Source: Ornithinibacillus contaminans (GTDB taxonomy: Bacteria; Bacillota; Bacilli; Bacillales; Amphibacillaceae). From it: a stretch of DNA of 64,000 nt. Position numbers and translations under genes: made by a program. Each line of letters starts with the position of its first letter. Within the stretch, counting starts at the first letter, position 1. The stretch is from contig NZ_LDPV02000010.1 in NCBI RefSeq assembly GCF_001038425.2, positions 17,170 through 81,169 on the forward strand, written 5' to 3'. The notes beneath the pieces were generated by a model. It saw only the letters and a program-made list of their open reading frames with translations. It did not search any database and was not told the DNA's origin. Below, in pieces: positions 9,087 through 18,635 of this stretch.

Positions 9087-9974
9087 TTGGAAAAGTTACT
9101 GGGTACTGAAACCGTTAAACGAGGAATGGCACAAATGCAAAAGGGCGGCGTCATTATGGACGTTGTCAATGCTGAACAAGCAAAGATTGCGGAAGCATCT
9201 GGAGCAGTTGCCGTCATGGCATTGGAACGTGTTCCATCTGATATTCGTGCAGCAGGTGGCGTAGCTAGAATGGCTGACCCTCGCATCGTAGAGGAAGTAA
9301 TGAATGCCGTGACCATTCCTGTTATGGCAAAAGCTCGCATCGGGCATATCGTAGAGGCGCGTATTTTAGAATCAATGGGTGTTGACTACATTGATGAAAG
9401 TGAAGTATTAACCCCTGCCGATGAGGAATTTCATTTATTAAAAAGTGATTTCACTGTGCCATTTGTTTGTGGCTGCCGTGATTTAGGAGAAGCTGCAAGA
9501 CGAATTGGTGAAGGAGCTTCTATGCTTCGTACCAAGGGTGAGCCTGGAACAGGGAACATCGTAGAAGCAGTCCGCCATATGCGTAAAGTACAAGCTCAAG
9601 TACGTAAAGTAACCTTGATGAGTGATGATGAATTAATGACTGAGGCGAAGATCCTCGGAGCACCATATGACATATTAAAGCAAATTAAACAAGCTGGAAA
9701 ATTACCAGTTGTAAACTTTGCTGCCGGTGGGGTTGCAACGCCAGCAGATGCTGCCTTAATGATGGAACTTGGGGCAGATGGTGTCTTCGTTGGTTCTGGA
9801 ATTTTCAAATCTGATAATCCAGAGAAGTTTGCGAATGCCATTGTCCAAGCAACGACCTACTACACTGACTACGACCTAATCGGCAAGCTTTCCAAAGAAC
9901 TAGGAACAGCCATGAAAGGAATCGAAATCTCCAAACTAAACCAACAAGACCGCATGCAAGAACGCGGCTGGTAG
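9087..9974 (+). CDS. pdxS: Pyridoxal 5'-phosphate synthase, synthase subunit
   Basis: PdxS joins ribose 5-phosphate, glyceraldehyde 3-phosphate and ammonia into PLP, as a dodecamer decorated with PdxT. The frame also offers GTG at 9078. The TTG at 9087 is better placed, with GGAG seven bases before it, and it gives the normal 295-residue protein opening [20 protein letters not shown]. Family landmarks are present: GGVIMDVVN, the Schiff-base lysine region VMAKARIGH, and the phosphate-binding [14 protein letters not shown]. It is followed by pdxT. Regulation by the divergent PdxR is expected. Confidence 0.96.
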   Translation: MEKLLGTETVKRGMAQMQKGGVIMDVVNAEQAKIAEASGAVAVMALERVPSDIRAAGGVARMADPRIVEEVMNAVTIPVMAKARIGHIVEARILESMGVDYIDESEVLTPADEEFHLLKSDFTVPFVCGCRDLGEAARRIGEGASMLRTKGEPGTGNIVEAVRHMRKVQAQVRKVTLMSDDELMTEAKILGAPYDILKQIKQAGKLPVVNFAAGGVATPADAALMMELGADGVFVGSGIFKSDNPEKFANAIVQATTYYTDYDLIGKLSKELGTAMKGIEISKLNQQDRMQERGW

Positions 9975-9975
9975 A

Positions 9976-10005
9976 ACAGGGTGCCCGGACAGGGTGCCTG
10001 TCACC
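9976..10005. repeat. Short GGTGCC/GGCACC-type intergenic repeat
   Basis: ACAGGGTGCC occurs twice (9976-9985 and 9989-9998), and the second copy runs into the dyad GGTGCCTGTCACC. It lies between pdxS and pdxT. Small dyads like this recur in intergenic DNA of several Bacillaceae. A role in pdxST mRNA processing is only possible. Confidence 0.5.
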
Positions 10006-10038
10006 ACCCGAATTTTGTCGAATAAAGGACGTGTTTTG

Positions 10039-10635
10039 ATGAGTGCAATTACGATTGGTGTACTTGGATTACAAGGTGCAGTTGCAGAACATATAAATCA
10101 ACTTGAATCTCTTGGTGCTCATGGGGTCATCGTTAAGACTCCAGAGCAGCTTGAACAAGTGGATGGATTAATCTTGCCAGGTGGCGAGAGCACTACAATG
10201 CGCAAGCTGATTGACCGTTATGGATTTCTAGAGCCACTAAAACAATTCAGTAAAAACCAGAAACCAATTTTCGGTACATGCGCAGGGATGGTACTGGTAG
10301 CCAATGAACTATCGGAATCAACTGATGCTCATTTGCAACTAATGGACATCCGCGTTAAGCGTAATGCTTTTGGTAGACAGAAGGAAAGTTTTGAGGCAGT
10401 TCTTGAGATAAAAGGATTGGACACACCATTTTCTGCTGTGTTTATCCGTGCGCCATATATCGAAACAGCAGGTAATAACGTGGAAGTTTTAGCTACTTTC
10501 GATGGGCATATCGTCGCCGCAAAGCAACATCATATTTTAACTAGTGCATTCCATCCTGAATTGACAGGGGATACTCGATTTCTTCAACTATTCCTGAACA
10601 TGGTAAAAGAAGCTACGCAAGCTATCCCAAAGTAA
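10039..10635 (+). CDS. pdxT: Pyridoxal 5'-phosphate synthase, glutaminase subunit
   Basis: PdxT is a class I glutamine amidotransferase that feeds ammonia to PdxS. The start at 10039 has AAAGGACG before it and gives [18 protein letters not shown], the family's usual opening. The catalytic triad can be placed: Cys in FGTCAGMVL, and His and Glu in [20 protein letters not shown] is the conserved glutamine-site loop. Its length (198 residues) is normal. It is cotranscribed with pdxS, and the 64-base gap contains a short repeat. Confidence 0.96.
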   Translation: MSAITIGVLGLQGAVAEHINQLESLGAHGVIVKTPEQLEQVDGLILPGGESTTMRKLIDRYGFLEPLKQFSKNQKPIFGTCAGMVLVANELSESTDAHLQLMDIRVKRNAFGRQKESFEAVLEIKGLDTPFSAVFIRAPYIETAGNNVEVLATFDGHIVAAKQHHILTSAFHPELTGDTRFLQLFLNMVKEATQAIPK

Positions 10636-10641
10636 CAAAAA

Positions 10642-10686
10642 AAGCTAAACCTTAGGAAATACTCCCAAAAGGTTTAGCTTTATTTT
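10642..10686. terminator. Bidirectional terminator after pdxT
   Basis: Exact 12-bp arms AAGCTAAACCTT and AAGGTTTAGCTT are flanked by A and T runs. It separates the convergent pdxT and GNAT genes. Confidence 0.85.
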
Positions 10687-11165
10687 TCAAGCTTAAAGAT
10701 ATATTCCTCGACCGTTTTGCCCCGTGCATTTGAAAACCCTTCGTCCTCACCTAAAACGCTAAAGCCACACTTTTCAAGCACTCGAATTGAGCCTACATTA
10801 TCTTTTGCCGCCCGAGCATACAGAGGACGTTCTTGTATCGTAACTAGGAATTTCTTAAGCGCCTGTGTAGCAATGCCCTTGCCCCAGTGTTCCTTCCCTA
10901 TCCAATAACTGACTTCTGTTTCACCAAACTGTTCAAACTTCGAAATGTTCCCGACTATTTCTCCATTGTATACTATCGTGTTCTTTATAATATATTCATC
11001 ATCGAGAATTCTCTTCCAATGGCTTAGGAATTCCACTTTATCTGCTGGATTCTCGGTTGTAAAAGCAGCCATTTCGTTTGCCTCTGGATCTAGTTGGAAT
11101 TGAAAAAAATAAGTAAGATCATGTGGAAGTACTCCTCTTAGCTCAACAATATTATGTTTTTCCAT
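10680..11165 (-). CDS. GNAT N-acetyltransferase (RimJ/RimL-like)
   Basis: This protein of about 161 residues has the GNAT fold of the Acetyltransf_3 branch. It includes VSYWIGKEHWGKGIATQAL (the acetyl-CoA pyrophosphate loop, with GKGIA) and the later NVGSIRVLEKCGF. Such enzymes acetylate protein N-termini, amino acids or drugs, and the substrate cannot be read from the sequence. Two adjacent ATG codons are possible. The second is used here, after GGGAGAG. It stands alone, convergent with pdxT. Confidence 0.82.
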   Translation of the reverse strand: MEKHNIVELRGVLPHDLTYFFQFQLDPEANEMAAFTTENPADKVEFLSHWKRILDDEYIIKNTIVYNGEIVGNISKFEQFGETEVSYWIGKEHWGKGIATQALKKFLVTIQERPLYARAAKDNVGSIRVLEKCGFSVLGEDEGFSNARGKTVEEYIFKLEK

Positions 11166-11381
11166 CAACCATCACTCTCCCTTGTCACGAACTATTGTTC
11201 CTTTTCAATTATACCATTTTTTATATAAAATTATCTTCATAGTTGTGTACCAAATCTAGTATTAATGAAACGTTACCGTAGCGTTTTAGTATATAATAAA
11301 ATAACTACAACCATACTTGCAGGAAAAACTAACACTGACTCAACTGAATCTATTCCATTTTAAAATAAAGGAGCCAGATCC

Positions 11382-12983
11382 ATGTCTTTATCACCCGATA
11401 TCGCTATTACGAGTACTGCTGTATTTACTGGTACAGCAGTTGAACCGATGCCACTCGCCATTTTAATTTCCGATAATAAAATTATTAATGTAGTCTCTAA
11501 GTCGGAATTGCAATCGTTTATTTCAAAAAAAACGCGTGTCTATGACTTCGGTGACAAGCTAGTTATGCCTGGATTCCACGACTTCCATATCCATCTTCTA
11601 TTAGGTAGTATGCTAAAAAACAGCGTGGACCTGTCACATGCCAAATCAGCTAAAGAGGTTACACAGCTTGTGCGTGAATACGCCGCTGCTCATCCTAACG
11701 TACCATTTATCATTGGAAGTGGTTGGGATAATAATGCTTGGGCCGATAAACATACGGTACATAAAAACTATTTGGATGATGCCGTTTCTGATCGTCCAGT
11801 CATCATTTATCAGGCAGAACTTCATAGTGTCTGGATAAATTCGGCCATGCTCGAGCTTGCTGGTATTAACCAAGCTACTGCAAATCCCGATTTTGGCGAA
11901 GTGGTCAAGGACCAGGACGGAGAGCCAACAGGATTACTGATTGAACATGCAGTAGGACTCGTAACGGAAGCACTGCCTATGGATACAACGATGAAGGAAC
12001 AACTATTAGAGCAGTTTCTTTCAGAGGCTGCGAAATACGGTGTAACCGCTGTTCATGACCTACTAAGACTTCCCGAAATGAGTACCGAGGAAGCTAGCTT
12101 ATATGCTGACTTTGAAAAAAGAGGAAAACTGTCCGCAAGAATTCACTTTGTTGCACCTTTAAATGGGGACCTTACAGAAGCAACTAGACTACGAAACAGC
12201 TACCATTCCAACATGGTACAATTCACTGGTTTCAAACAGTTTATAGACGGCGTAATCTCCAGCTATACTGCCTATGTACTTGAAGCCTATTCAAATAAAC
12301 CGGACACAACTGGCGGGACTGTGTACCCAGAGGAATTATTAAGAAAGTGGACGATTGAAGCTGACCGCGAAAACTTCCGCGTCCGTTTCCATTGTATTGG
12401 CGATAGGGCGGTAAAATTCGCACTCGATACCTTTGAAGAAGCAATCAAACAAAACGGAAAACGTGATGCCAGACATGCTATCGAACATATTGAATTGATT
12501 CAAGCAGTAGACATCCCAAGACTCCATGAACTTGGTGTACTCGCTTCTATCCAGCCAGAGCATTTAAACGGATCGTCGTATGAAGTGTATGAGGACTTAA
12601 TTGGTAAAGAGCGCATGGAACGATACATGCTTCATCAAACATTACAGGATAATGGCGCAACCCTCGTCTATGGCAGTGATTATCCCGTTGTAGGTCTTAA
12701 TCCGCTTGCCGGTATTTACCGAGCAGTCACACGACTTGATGATCAACAGGTTGCTTGGAATAAAGAAGAAAAGTTATCCCTAAGTGATGCCCTAAAAGCA
12801 TACACATACGCTCCTGCCTACGGATCTTTTAGAGAAAATGAATTAGGAACAATAGAAACAGGGAAATTGGCAGATATTATTGCCTTAGATAGGGATTTAT
12901 TTGCGGTTCCCGCCCACGAGATACAAGATACAAATGTCGTTTTCACCATGGTTGATGGGAAAATTGTCTATCAAGCTGAATAG
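11382..12983 (+). CDS. YtcJ-like amidohydrolase (Amidohydro_3)
   Basis: This 533-residue metal-dependent amidohydrolase has the YtcJ/Amidohydro_3 layout. A small beta domain is split between the ends, and the TIM barrel carries the metal motif HDFHIHL near residue 66, HCIGDRA in the middle and GSDYPV near the C-terminus. Members hydrolyse amide or ester bonds in varied small molecules. The substrate is unknown. It has a clear AAAGGAG ribosome site and its own terminator, and is monocistronic. There is no signal peptide, so it is cytoplasmic. Confidence 0.85.
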   Translation: MSLSPDIAITSTAVFTGTAVEPMPLAILISDNKIINVVSKSELQSFISKKTRVYDFGDKLVMPGFHDFHIHLLLGSMLKNSVDLSHAKSAKEVTQLVREYAAAHPNVPFIIGSGWDNNAWADKHTVHKNYLDDAVSDRPVIIYQAELHSVWINSAMLELAGINQATANPDFGEVVKDQDGEPTGLLIEHAVGLVTEALPMDTTMKEQLLEQFLSEAAKYGVTAVHDLLRLPEMSTEEASLYADFEKRGKLSARIHFVAPLNGDLTEATRLRNSYHSNMVQFTGFKQFIDGVISSYTAYVLEAYSNKPDTTGGTVYPEELLRKWTIEADRENFRVRFHCIGDRAVKFALDTFEEAIKQNGKRDARHAIEHIELIQAVDIPRLHELGVLASIQPEHLNGSSYEVYEDLIGKERMERYMLHQTLQDNGATLVYGSDYPVVGLNPLAGIYRAVTRLDDQQVAWNKEEKLSLSDALKAYTYAPAYGSFRENELGTIETGKLADIIALDRDLFAVPAHEIQDTNVVFTMVDGKIVYQAE

Positions 12984-12985
12984 CA

Positions 12986-13011
12986 CAAAGCCAGCATCTG
13001 CGCTGGCTTTG
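12986..13011. terminator. Bidirectional terminator
   Basis: Arms CAAAGCCAGC and GCTGGCTTTG pair exactly around a 6-base loop, between the convergent amidohydrolase and TSUP genes. Confidence 0.8.
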
Positions 13012-13014
13012 TCT

Positions 13015-13749
13015 TTAAAATATATTTTCCAATAACACCTGTACAATGATTGCCAATGTCACCACTCTAAGGATTGGCTTAATATAACTTGGTTTCAGCA
13101 TCTCTGCGACCCGAACACCAATCTGAGCACCGATGACTGAGCCACAAAGTAAGGTTAGGGTTAAGCCCCACATGATTTTTCCAGAGCTAATATACATGGT
13201 CGCAGCACCAACACAGCTTGAAAACGTTGCTAGCCGAACATAGGCAACCGCTCGAATATAATCCACCTTCAAAAAGGCGAATAAATAAAACATCAACGTC
13301 CCTTGCCCAGGACCAAACAACCCATCATATATCCCGATTCCATATAGTCCAGGAATACTTAGCCTACTTGGCACTAAAGGGTTTTCACCAGAAAAGTCTC
13401 GTTTCCCAATAATCGATGTTATAAAAGCAAACAGTAATAAGATGATTGCAACGATATAAAGACCATCCTCTGATAGTAATGAAGCAATAAATCCACCACT
13501 TATTCCGCCCAATAAGCTAACAGGAATAATCCAATAACATTCTTTGAAGGAAATCTTCTTTTGCCGATACAAATGATAAAAGCTAGAAAAAGAACTAACT
13601 GTATTGGAAACCTTATTGGCACCAATAGCCGAGTGAACCGGCATGCCCAACAGCAGCATCATTGGTAAACTGATTAACCCACCGCCCCCTGCCAACGTTC
13701 CCAATGTTGTTGCCAAGATACCAGTAAAAAAGATAATCACATACTCCAT
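13015..13749 (-). CDS. TSUP (TauE/SafE) family membrane transporter
   Basis: The start at 13749 follows GGGAGGTG. The frame continues upstream only through that ribosome site. About 244 residues form seven to eight hydrophobic segments typical of TauE/SafE proteins, which export sulfite, sulfonates or other sulfur-containing anions. The first helix ends in the glycine-rich loop TLGTLAGGGGLISLP, a hallmark of the family. No sulfur genes are nearby, so the substrate remains open. It is in the inner membrane. Confidence 0.85.
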   Translation of the reverse strand: MEYVIIFFTGILATTLGTLAGGGGLISLPMMLLLGMPVHSAIGANKVSNTVSSFSSFYHLYRQKKISFKECYWIIPVSLLGGISGGFIASLLSEDGLYIVAIILLLFAFITSIIGKRDFSGENPLVPSRLSIPGLYGIGIYDGLFGPGQGTLMFYLFAFLKVDYIRAVAYVRLATFSSCVGAATMYISSGKIMWGLTLTLLCGSVIGAQIGVRVAEMLKPSYIKPILRVVTLAIIVQVLLENIF

Positions 13750-13973
13750 GCGCCACACCTCCCGCATACAGTATATTCCTTTTCGGAAATAAGTAAAAAT
13801 ACCATTATATTATCACTCGTGATAAGAAATTGTTATCTTATCTTGCCTTGTAAAAAAGCTACTAATATATGTCAGAATTTTATGGTAAAATTAAGGTGGA
13901 TAGTGTAAAGGCATATGCCAATACTTATAAAAATGCTTTCAAAATACATGGTTAGAGAAAGCGAGGCTACATA

Positions 13974-14762
13974 ATGATCTACAGAAGAAAAACATACAAA
14001 ATTAACCCAGAAAAACTAGATACATTCAATCATTTTTTCCATACCTATTTATATCCTAATCAATTGAACTATGGTGCTACGTTAGTTGGACGGTGGGTCA
14101 ATGAAACCAAAGATGAGATTGTAGCAATCTGGGAATATACCGATATGGAACATTACGAAGCGATTGAAAAACAGATACGAAATAGTGAGCTGCACAAACA
14201 AGCGCAAGAAACAAGGAAAGCAATTGGCGAATTATACATCGAGAGCAAGCAAGACTTTTTATCATCCACTGCCCCGCCTCCTGCTTCCTATCACGATCCT
14301 AAGCACATAATGTCAGTCAGTGGCTATATAACCAATCAGGCTGGTGAGGTTTTACTTGTACGCAATTATCATCGGGCAGACACGCTCGAGATGCCTGGTG
14401 GGCAAGTAGAAGTTGGCGAGACATTGGAAGAAGCTATCCACCGAGAAATACTTGAGGAAACGGGCGCCATAGTTCGTTTAGTTGGAATAACCGGAATCTA
14501 TCAAAACGTTACGAGAGGCGTAACTTGTGTCGTTTTCCGCGGAGAGTATCAATCTGGAGAATTAAGAACGGCAGAATCAGAGACATCGGAAGTATATTTT
14601 ACGGAACTAACCAAAGAAAATATAGATCAATTGATTACAAGAGAGCAATTTAAAACTAGAACACTTGATGCGATGGATGCGAACTACTTGCCTTATGAAG
14701 CATTTAAAGTGAGACCGTATGAACTACTTAGTAGATCTGATGTTAAAAAAGAGTATAGCTAG
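13974..14762 (+). CDS. NIPSNAP-like domain fused to a Nudix hydrolase
   Basis: Residues 1-95 look like a NIPSNAP/dimeric alpha-beta barrel (RRKTYKINPEKLDTFNHFF, ATLVGRWVNE). Residues 110-235 are a Nudix domain with an intact Nudix box: GQVEVGETLEEAIHREILEE, then TG. The Glu residues that bind magnesium are all present, so hydrolysis of a nucleoside diphosphate derivative is expected. The N-terminal half may dimerise or choose the substrate. That is inference. It precedes the broken DUF1697 gene by about 40 bases. Confidence 0.75.
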   Translation: MIYRRKTYKINPEKLDTFNHFFHTYLYPNQLNYGATLVGRWVNETKDEIVAIWEYTDMEHYEAIEKQIRNSELHKQAQETRKAIGELYIESKQDFLSSTAPPPASYHDPKHIMSVSGYITNQAGEVLLVRNYHRADTLEMPGGQVEVGETLEEAIHREILEETGAIVRLVGITGIYQNVTRGVTCVVFRGEYQSGELRTAESETSEVYFTELTKENIDQLITREQFKTRTLDAMDANYLPYEAFKVRPYELLSRSDVKKEYS

Positions 14763-14801
14763 TCAATCGGAAGAAATGTCGTTTAAAAAATTAAGAGGCT
14801 G

Positions 14802-15354
14802 ATGCGTATGGTTTTTATTGCTCTTCTTCGGGGGATTAATGTTGGTGGTAATAATAAAATAGACATGAAATTACTTAAACAGACGTTTGAACAAGCCGGT
14901 ATGAATGATGTGGTGACATATATTAATACCGGAAATATTATTTTTTCACACAAGCATCTATCAAAACCAAAAATTGTCACTACTATTAGAAGAAGCGATT
15001 CATAAAGATTTTGGCTTACAAATTAAGGTATTAGTTCTGAGTTTAGATGAAGTCAGTGAAATCATTAGCATTATCCCTGACACATGGAAAAATGATAAAG
15101 AAATGAAAACGGATGTTTTATTCTTGTGGGAAGAAATTGATGATGAATCTATCCTAGAGAAGCTGGTCATTAAACCAGATATTGACTCGGTAAAATACAC
15201 ACCAGGTGCAATCGTATGGTCGATTGCAAAGAAAAATGCAACCAAAAGCGGTATGTCTATGATCATTGGAACAAAGCTCTATAAGAAGGTTACCGTAAGA
15301 AATGTGAATACAACTCGTAAAATTTATGAACTGATGAAAGTACAAAACAGTTAA
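14802..15354 (+). pseudogene. DUF1697 gene broken by a one-base frameshift
   Basis: DUF1697 proteins are about 180 residues long and begin like FIALLRGINVGG. Here the first 47 or so residues (to GNIIFS) lie in one frame. The rest, starting around HTSIYQNQKLSLLLEEAIHK, lies in the next frame. The switch falls at a run of six T at 14941-14946, and dropping one T joins the halves into a normal full-length protein. It is either a recent pseudogene, a sequencing error in a homopolymer, or slippage. The family has no assigned function. Confidence 0.75.
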
Positions 15355-15415
15355 ACGATAGTGGAATTAATAGCTTAACTGACATAATTAGAAATTGGAT
15401 ATAGGAGAGATTAAT

Positions 15416-15649
15416 ATGTTAAAAGTCTCACGTTTTATTTTATCAGCAATAACGATTGTATTAGCTGCATATGGGTTAATTACACAGAACTTTACGTATA
15501 GCAAATTTATGATATTGTCTTTAGGGTTATTGATGCTAGTAATGGGGATACAATGTTTTAAGAATGGCCAAAAAACTTATGGTTGGTTATCTATGATTGT
15601 TTTTCTATTTTCTTCATTTGTCTCCATCCAAGGCTTTATCTTAGGTTAG
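15416..15649 (+). CDS. Small membrane protein, DUF3953-like
   Basis: The start is ATG at 15416 after ATAGGAGAG. The 77-residue product is almost wholly three hydrophobic helices (starting MLKVSRFILSAITIVLAAYG), with a short polar turn KNGQKTYG. It resembles DUF3953 proteins found in many Bacillaceae. No function is known. It is the only gene between the DUF1697 remnant and the hairpin element, and its stop is directly followed by that element. Confidence 0.7.
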   Translation: MLKVSRFILSAITIVLAAYGLITQNFTYSKFMILSLGLLMLVMGIQCFKNGQKTYGWLSMIVFLFSSFVSIQGFILG

Positions 15650-15654
15650 AAAAA

Positions 15655-15790
15655 GGGGCTGGGACAAAAGTGCTAATGGTTAGATAAAATCCGAACGTTG
15701 GTGCACGGTACCCGCTCCGGGAATATACTTCGCTGAATCAGTGCATTGTTCGTCCTTTTATCTTCTCATTTTACTTATGTCCCAGCCTGT
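15655..15790. repeat. MITE-like palindromic hairpin element, about 135 bp
   Basis: Exact 10-bp ends GGCTGGGACA (15657-15666) and TGTCCCAGCC (15778-15787) enclose further pairing: AGATAAAA with TTTTATCT, and GAACGTTGGTGCAC with GTGCATTGTTC. The whole unit folds into one long imperfect hairpin with a small CCCG/CGGG head. It also serves as the transcription end between the convergent DUF3953 and MCP genes. It looks like a dispersed repeat rather than a simple terminator. Confidence 0.6.
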
Positions 15791-15802
15791 TTCCTATATA
15801 CC

Positions 15803-17287
15803 CTATTTATTCTTCACAATTTCCTTCAACTGACCACTTAGCGAACTGATTTCTTCCACCGTAGAATTAATCGTTGCGATAAGGTCATGTTCATTTTCAA
15901 GTGTTGAAACAATCTCTTGAGTAGAAGAAGCATTTTCTTCTGCGATATTCGCCACATTTTCAATTTGCTCTTGAATGTCTTTGAAGTTACCTGTTGCTGA
16001 TTTAATCTCCAGCATTCCTTTTGAAAGCTCTTCATTCGTTTCTTTGAACGAGTTTCTTAGCTCCGTGAAGAACGTAGAAACCTCATTTAATAGCTTCATT
16101 CCTTCTGCAGCTGCACTTTCACCTGCGACTGATTTTTCTTGTGCTTCTTTTGATTTTTGGAAAAGCATTGTCGTTACTTCTGAAATATCTACAGTAATAT
16201 TCGCACTCTGTTCTGCTAGCTTACGAACCTCATCTGCAACAACGGCGAACCCTTTTCCATGTTCCCCTGCACGAGCCGATTCAATCGCAGCATTTAGTGC
16301 TAATAGATTGGTTTGGTCGGCTATTTCCTTGATTCCTTCTAATAAGGAGTTAACCGTTTCAAGGCTAGATTGCAGATCAGATACTGTAACAGTGGTTGTT
16401 CCAATTGCATCGTTAACCGTACTAATATGGGTAGATGCTTGGTTAATTTTATCCCAGCCATCTTGAACACGTTGATTCATTTGATCTGATTTCTCCACAA
16501 TTCCTTGTGAAATCGTAACCGTCTGATTCGTTCGCTGTAATGAGTTACCCATGGATTCGTTAACAAGACTGACACTCTCTGCCTCATCTTGAATCGCAGT
16601 AGCCATCTGCTGAACGGATTCTAACACCATTTGACTAGAATCATTAATGGTTGTCATACTAGATTTAAACTGACTCACCGTTGTGTCCAGAGTATTGGCA
16701 CCAGATTCAATCGATTGGAAAGTCGTTTGTAATGTATCCAATAATTCTTTTGCTTCTAATTCTTTTTTCGAGGATTCTTCTACTAGACTTCTTCCCCATT
16801 TAGTAAGTAAGAATAACGCTACTAAAATACCATTAATAATTGCAAATATAGTTATAAAGCCTTTTAAATTATCATCGATTCCCAATAATTCTCCCGGACT
16901 TATGAAATAAAGTGCAATCATTTCAATGTTAATCAAAACGGAAAACGCTAAGATTAATTCTTTTTTAAAGTATAAGGAGATCATGGCGATGGTTAGAAAG
17001 ATTAGGTAATGCTTATTAAGTGCATAACCATCTATCGGTATTAATGCAAAAACAACAATGTTTGGAAGTAGTGCAAAAAAGAAACCTTTTAAATACGTTG
17101 GTATCCGTACCAAGTAGTTTATCGTAGAGATAATTAGCACTAAAACTCCTGCAATCACAATATCCAGACTATCCCCAAAGCCTCTTGCAGCGACAACCGG
17201 TATCACTAAAAGAAATACGATTGCAATTAATAATAGTAAATTTACTTTGTGAACCCTTTTGGTATTATATGTATCCTGATGCTTCAT
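15803..17287 (-). CDS. Methyl-accepting chemotaxis protein without an extracellular sensor
   Basis: The start at 17287 is set by GGAAGGGG just before it. The first 170 residues hold about six transmembrane segments joined by very short loops, and no Cache or four-helix ectodomain is visible. A coiled-coil signalling domain follows, with the conserved hairpin tip [20 protein letters not shown] near residue 330. Input may therefore come from the membrane itself, such as energy state or lipophilic ligands. This is inference. It is single-gene, with its own promoter region upstream. Confidence 0.88.
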   Translation of the reverse strand: MKHQDTYNTKRVHKVNLLLLIAIVFLLVIPVVAARGFGDSLDIVIAGVLVLIISTINYLVRIPTYLKGFFFALLPNIVVFALIPIDGYALNKHYLIFLTIAMISLYFKKELILAFSVLINIEMIALYFISPGELLGIDDNLKGFITIFAIINGILVALFLLTKWGRSLVEESSKKELEAKELLDTLQTTFQSIESGANTLDTTVSQFKSSMTTINDSSQMVLESVQQMATAIQDEAESVSLVNESMGNSLQRTNQTVTISQGIVEKSDQMNQRVQDGWDKINQASTHISTVNDAIGTTTVTVSDLQSSLETVNSLLEGIKEIADQTNLLALNAAIESARAGEHGKGFAVVADEVRKLAEQSANITVDISEVTTMLFQKSKEAQEKSVAGESAAAEGMKLLNEVSTFFTELRNSFKETNEELSKGMLEIKSATGNFKDIQEQIENVANIAEENASSTQEIVSTLENEHDLIATINSTVEEISSLSGQLKEIVKNK

Positions 17288-17562
17288 GTAGGTTCCCCTT
17301 CCTTGTCTTATCAAAATATCTGCTTTCCTTTATTCACTATATCGACATCGAAATTAAATTGTAAAGTAATGGGAAGTTAACGAAGTAAAATTTCCAGCAT
17401 AATAAATCAAATTACCTATTTTAAAATGGATTATTCTAGTTAAAATAACCTATTTAACTGAACTGAAATCAAGAATTCTTTTCATTTCAATAGGACCACG
17501 GTATAATTTTTAGCTATAAGACAAATTTCCCATATCAAAATACATACAATGGAGGTTTTTTC

Positions 17563-18591
17563 ATGAAGATTGGAATTATGGGTGCAGGTTCCTTAGGTAC
17601 CATCATTGGAGCTCATATCGCTAAAGGAAATGAAGATGTAGAATTAATCGATGTGAATAAGGAGCATGTGGATGCACTAAACCAAAACGGGGCAACTATT
17701 ACTGGTACCATTAATGTTACACTTCCAGTAAAAGCCATTACACCTGATGCAATGACAGGTACATATGATTTAGTGTTATTGCTAACAAAACAAGTATATA
17801 ACCACGATGTGTTAACAAACCTTAAGCAATATTTACGTGACGATAGTGTTGTATTATCACTACAAAATGGTGTTCCCGAAGAATCATTAGTAGCGATTCT
17901 AGGAAAAGATCGTGTAATTGGTGGTTCAGTTGAATTCGGGGCAACCTATGTAAAACCTGGTGTATCTGAATTAACTACAACGGAGGAAGCATTCAAAGGA
18001 AATGCATTCCAAATTGGTGAATTAGACGGATCTATCACAGATAGAGTAAACACTATTAAACAAATCTTGGATTTAGTTGGAGAAACTAAAGTAACGGATA
18101 ATTTAGTTGGAACAAAATGGGCTAAATTGTTAGTAAACGTTGCAATGAGTGGTATGTCAGCTGCTTTAGGCTGCACATTTGGTGATGTGTTAAATGATGA
18201 TATCGCAGTAACTAGTGCTGTTCGTTTAGCAGATGAAACAATCCGTGTTGGACAAGCTGCAGGCGTTGAATTTGCTGAGTTAGCTGGATTCAATCTAGAA
18301 ATTTTCAAACTTGCACAAGATAACAGCAACCTACCAGTTGCCATTGGCTTTGCACGAAAAGCATTTGCTCCACAAGCATTATTGCGTGCTAGTATGCTAC
18401 AAGACTTAGAAAAACAACGCAAGACAGAAATCGACTATATTAATGGCGTGGTATCCACAAAAGGTAAGGAAGTTGGCGAAGCAACACCATTTAACGATTT
18501 ACTCGTTAGCTTAGTAAGAAAAGCAGAAGATACAAAAACAGTGCCAACCTTCGAAGAAAATCTCGTTCACTTTAAAGAATTGCTTTCATAA
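17563..18591 (+). CDS. 2-dehydropantoate 2-reductase family protein (PanE/ApbA-like)
   Basis: This 342-residue protein begins with a Rossmann nucleotide motif (MGAGSLGTIIGAH) and continues with the ketopantoate-reductase layout. NGVPEE is near residue 107 and the C-terminal helical domain has the conserved KWAKLLVNVAMSG. Family members reduce ketopantoate with NADPH for coenzyme A, but there are many paralogues on other 2-oxo acids, so panE itself is not claimed. The ribosome site is GGAGG seven bases before ATG. It ends in a strong terminator shared with the convergent catalase gene. Confidence 0.82.
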   Translation: MKIGIMGAGSLGTIIGAHIAKGNEDVELIDVNKEHVDALNQNGATITGTINVTLPVKAITPDAMTGTYDLVLLLTKQVYNHDVLTNLKQYLRDDSVVLSLQNGVPEESLVAILGKDRVIGGSVEFGATYVKPGVSELTTTEEAFKGNAFQIGELDGSITDRVNTIKQILDLVGETKVTDNLVGTKWAKLLVNVAMSGMSAALGCTFGDVLNDDIAVTSAVRLADETIRVGQAAGVEFAELAGFNLEIFKLAQDNSNLPVAIGFARKAFAPQALLRASMLQDLEKQRKTEIDYINGVVSTKGKEVGEATPFNDLLVSLVRKAEDTKTVPTFEENLVHFKELLS

Positions 18592-18595
18592 AGAC

Positions 18596-18632
18596 AAAAG
18601 CGCAATGCCCAACTTGATGGCATTGCGCTTTT
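18596..18632. terminator. Bidirectional terminator between the PanE-like gene and katE
   Basis: AAAAGCGCAATGCC and GGCATTGCGCTTTT pair exactly over 14 bp around a 9-base loop, with a T run after. Confidence 0.9.
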
Positions 18633-18635
18633 TTC

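Noticed and set aside
11264..11300. AAACGTTACCGTAGCGTTT as a catabolite (cre) site before the amidohydrolase
   Set aside because: It is a dyad but misses the cre consensus at several fixed positions. A role in control is not supported.
14941..14946. Programmed frameshifting in the DUF1697 gene
   Set aside because: A plain T run without a slippery heptamer, stop codon or following structure. A simple mutation or sequencing error is more likely.
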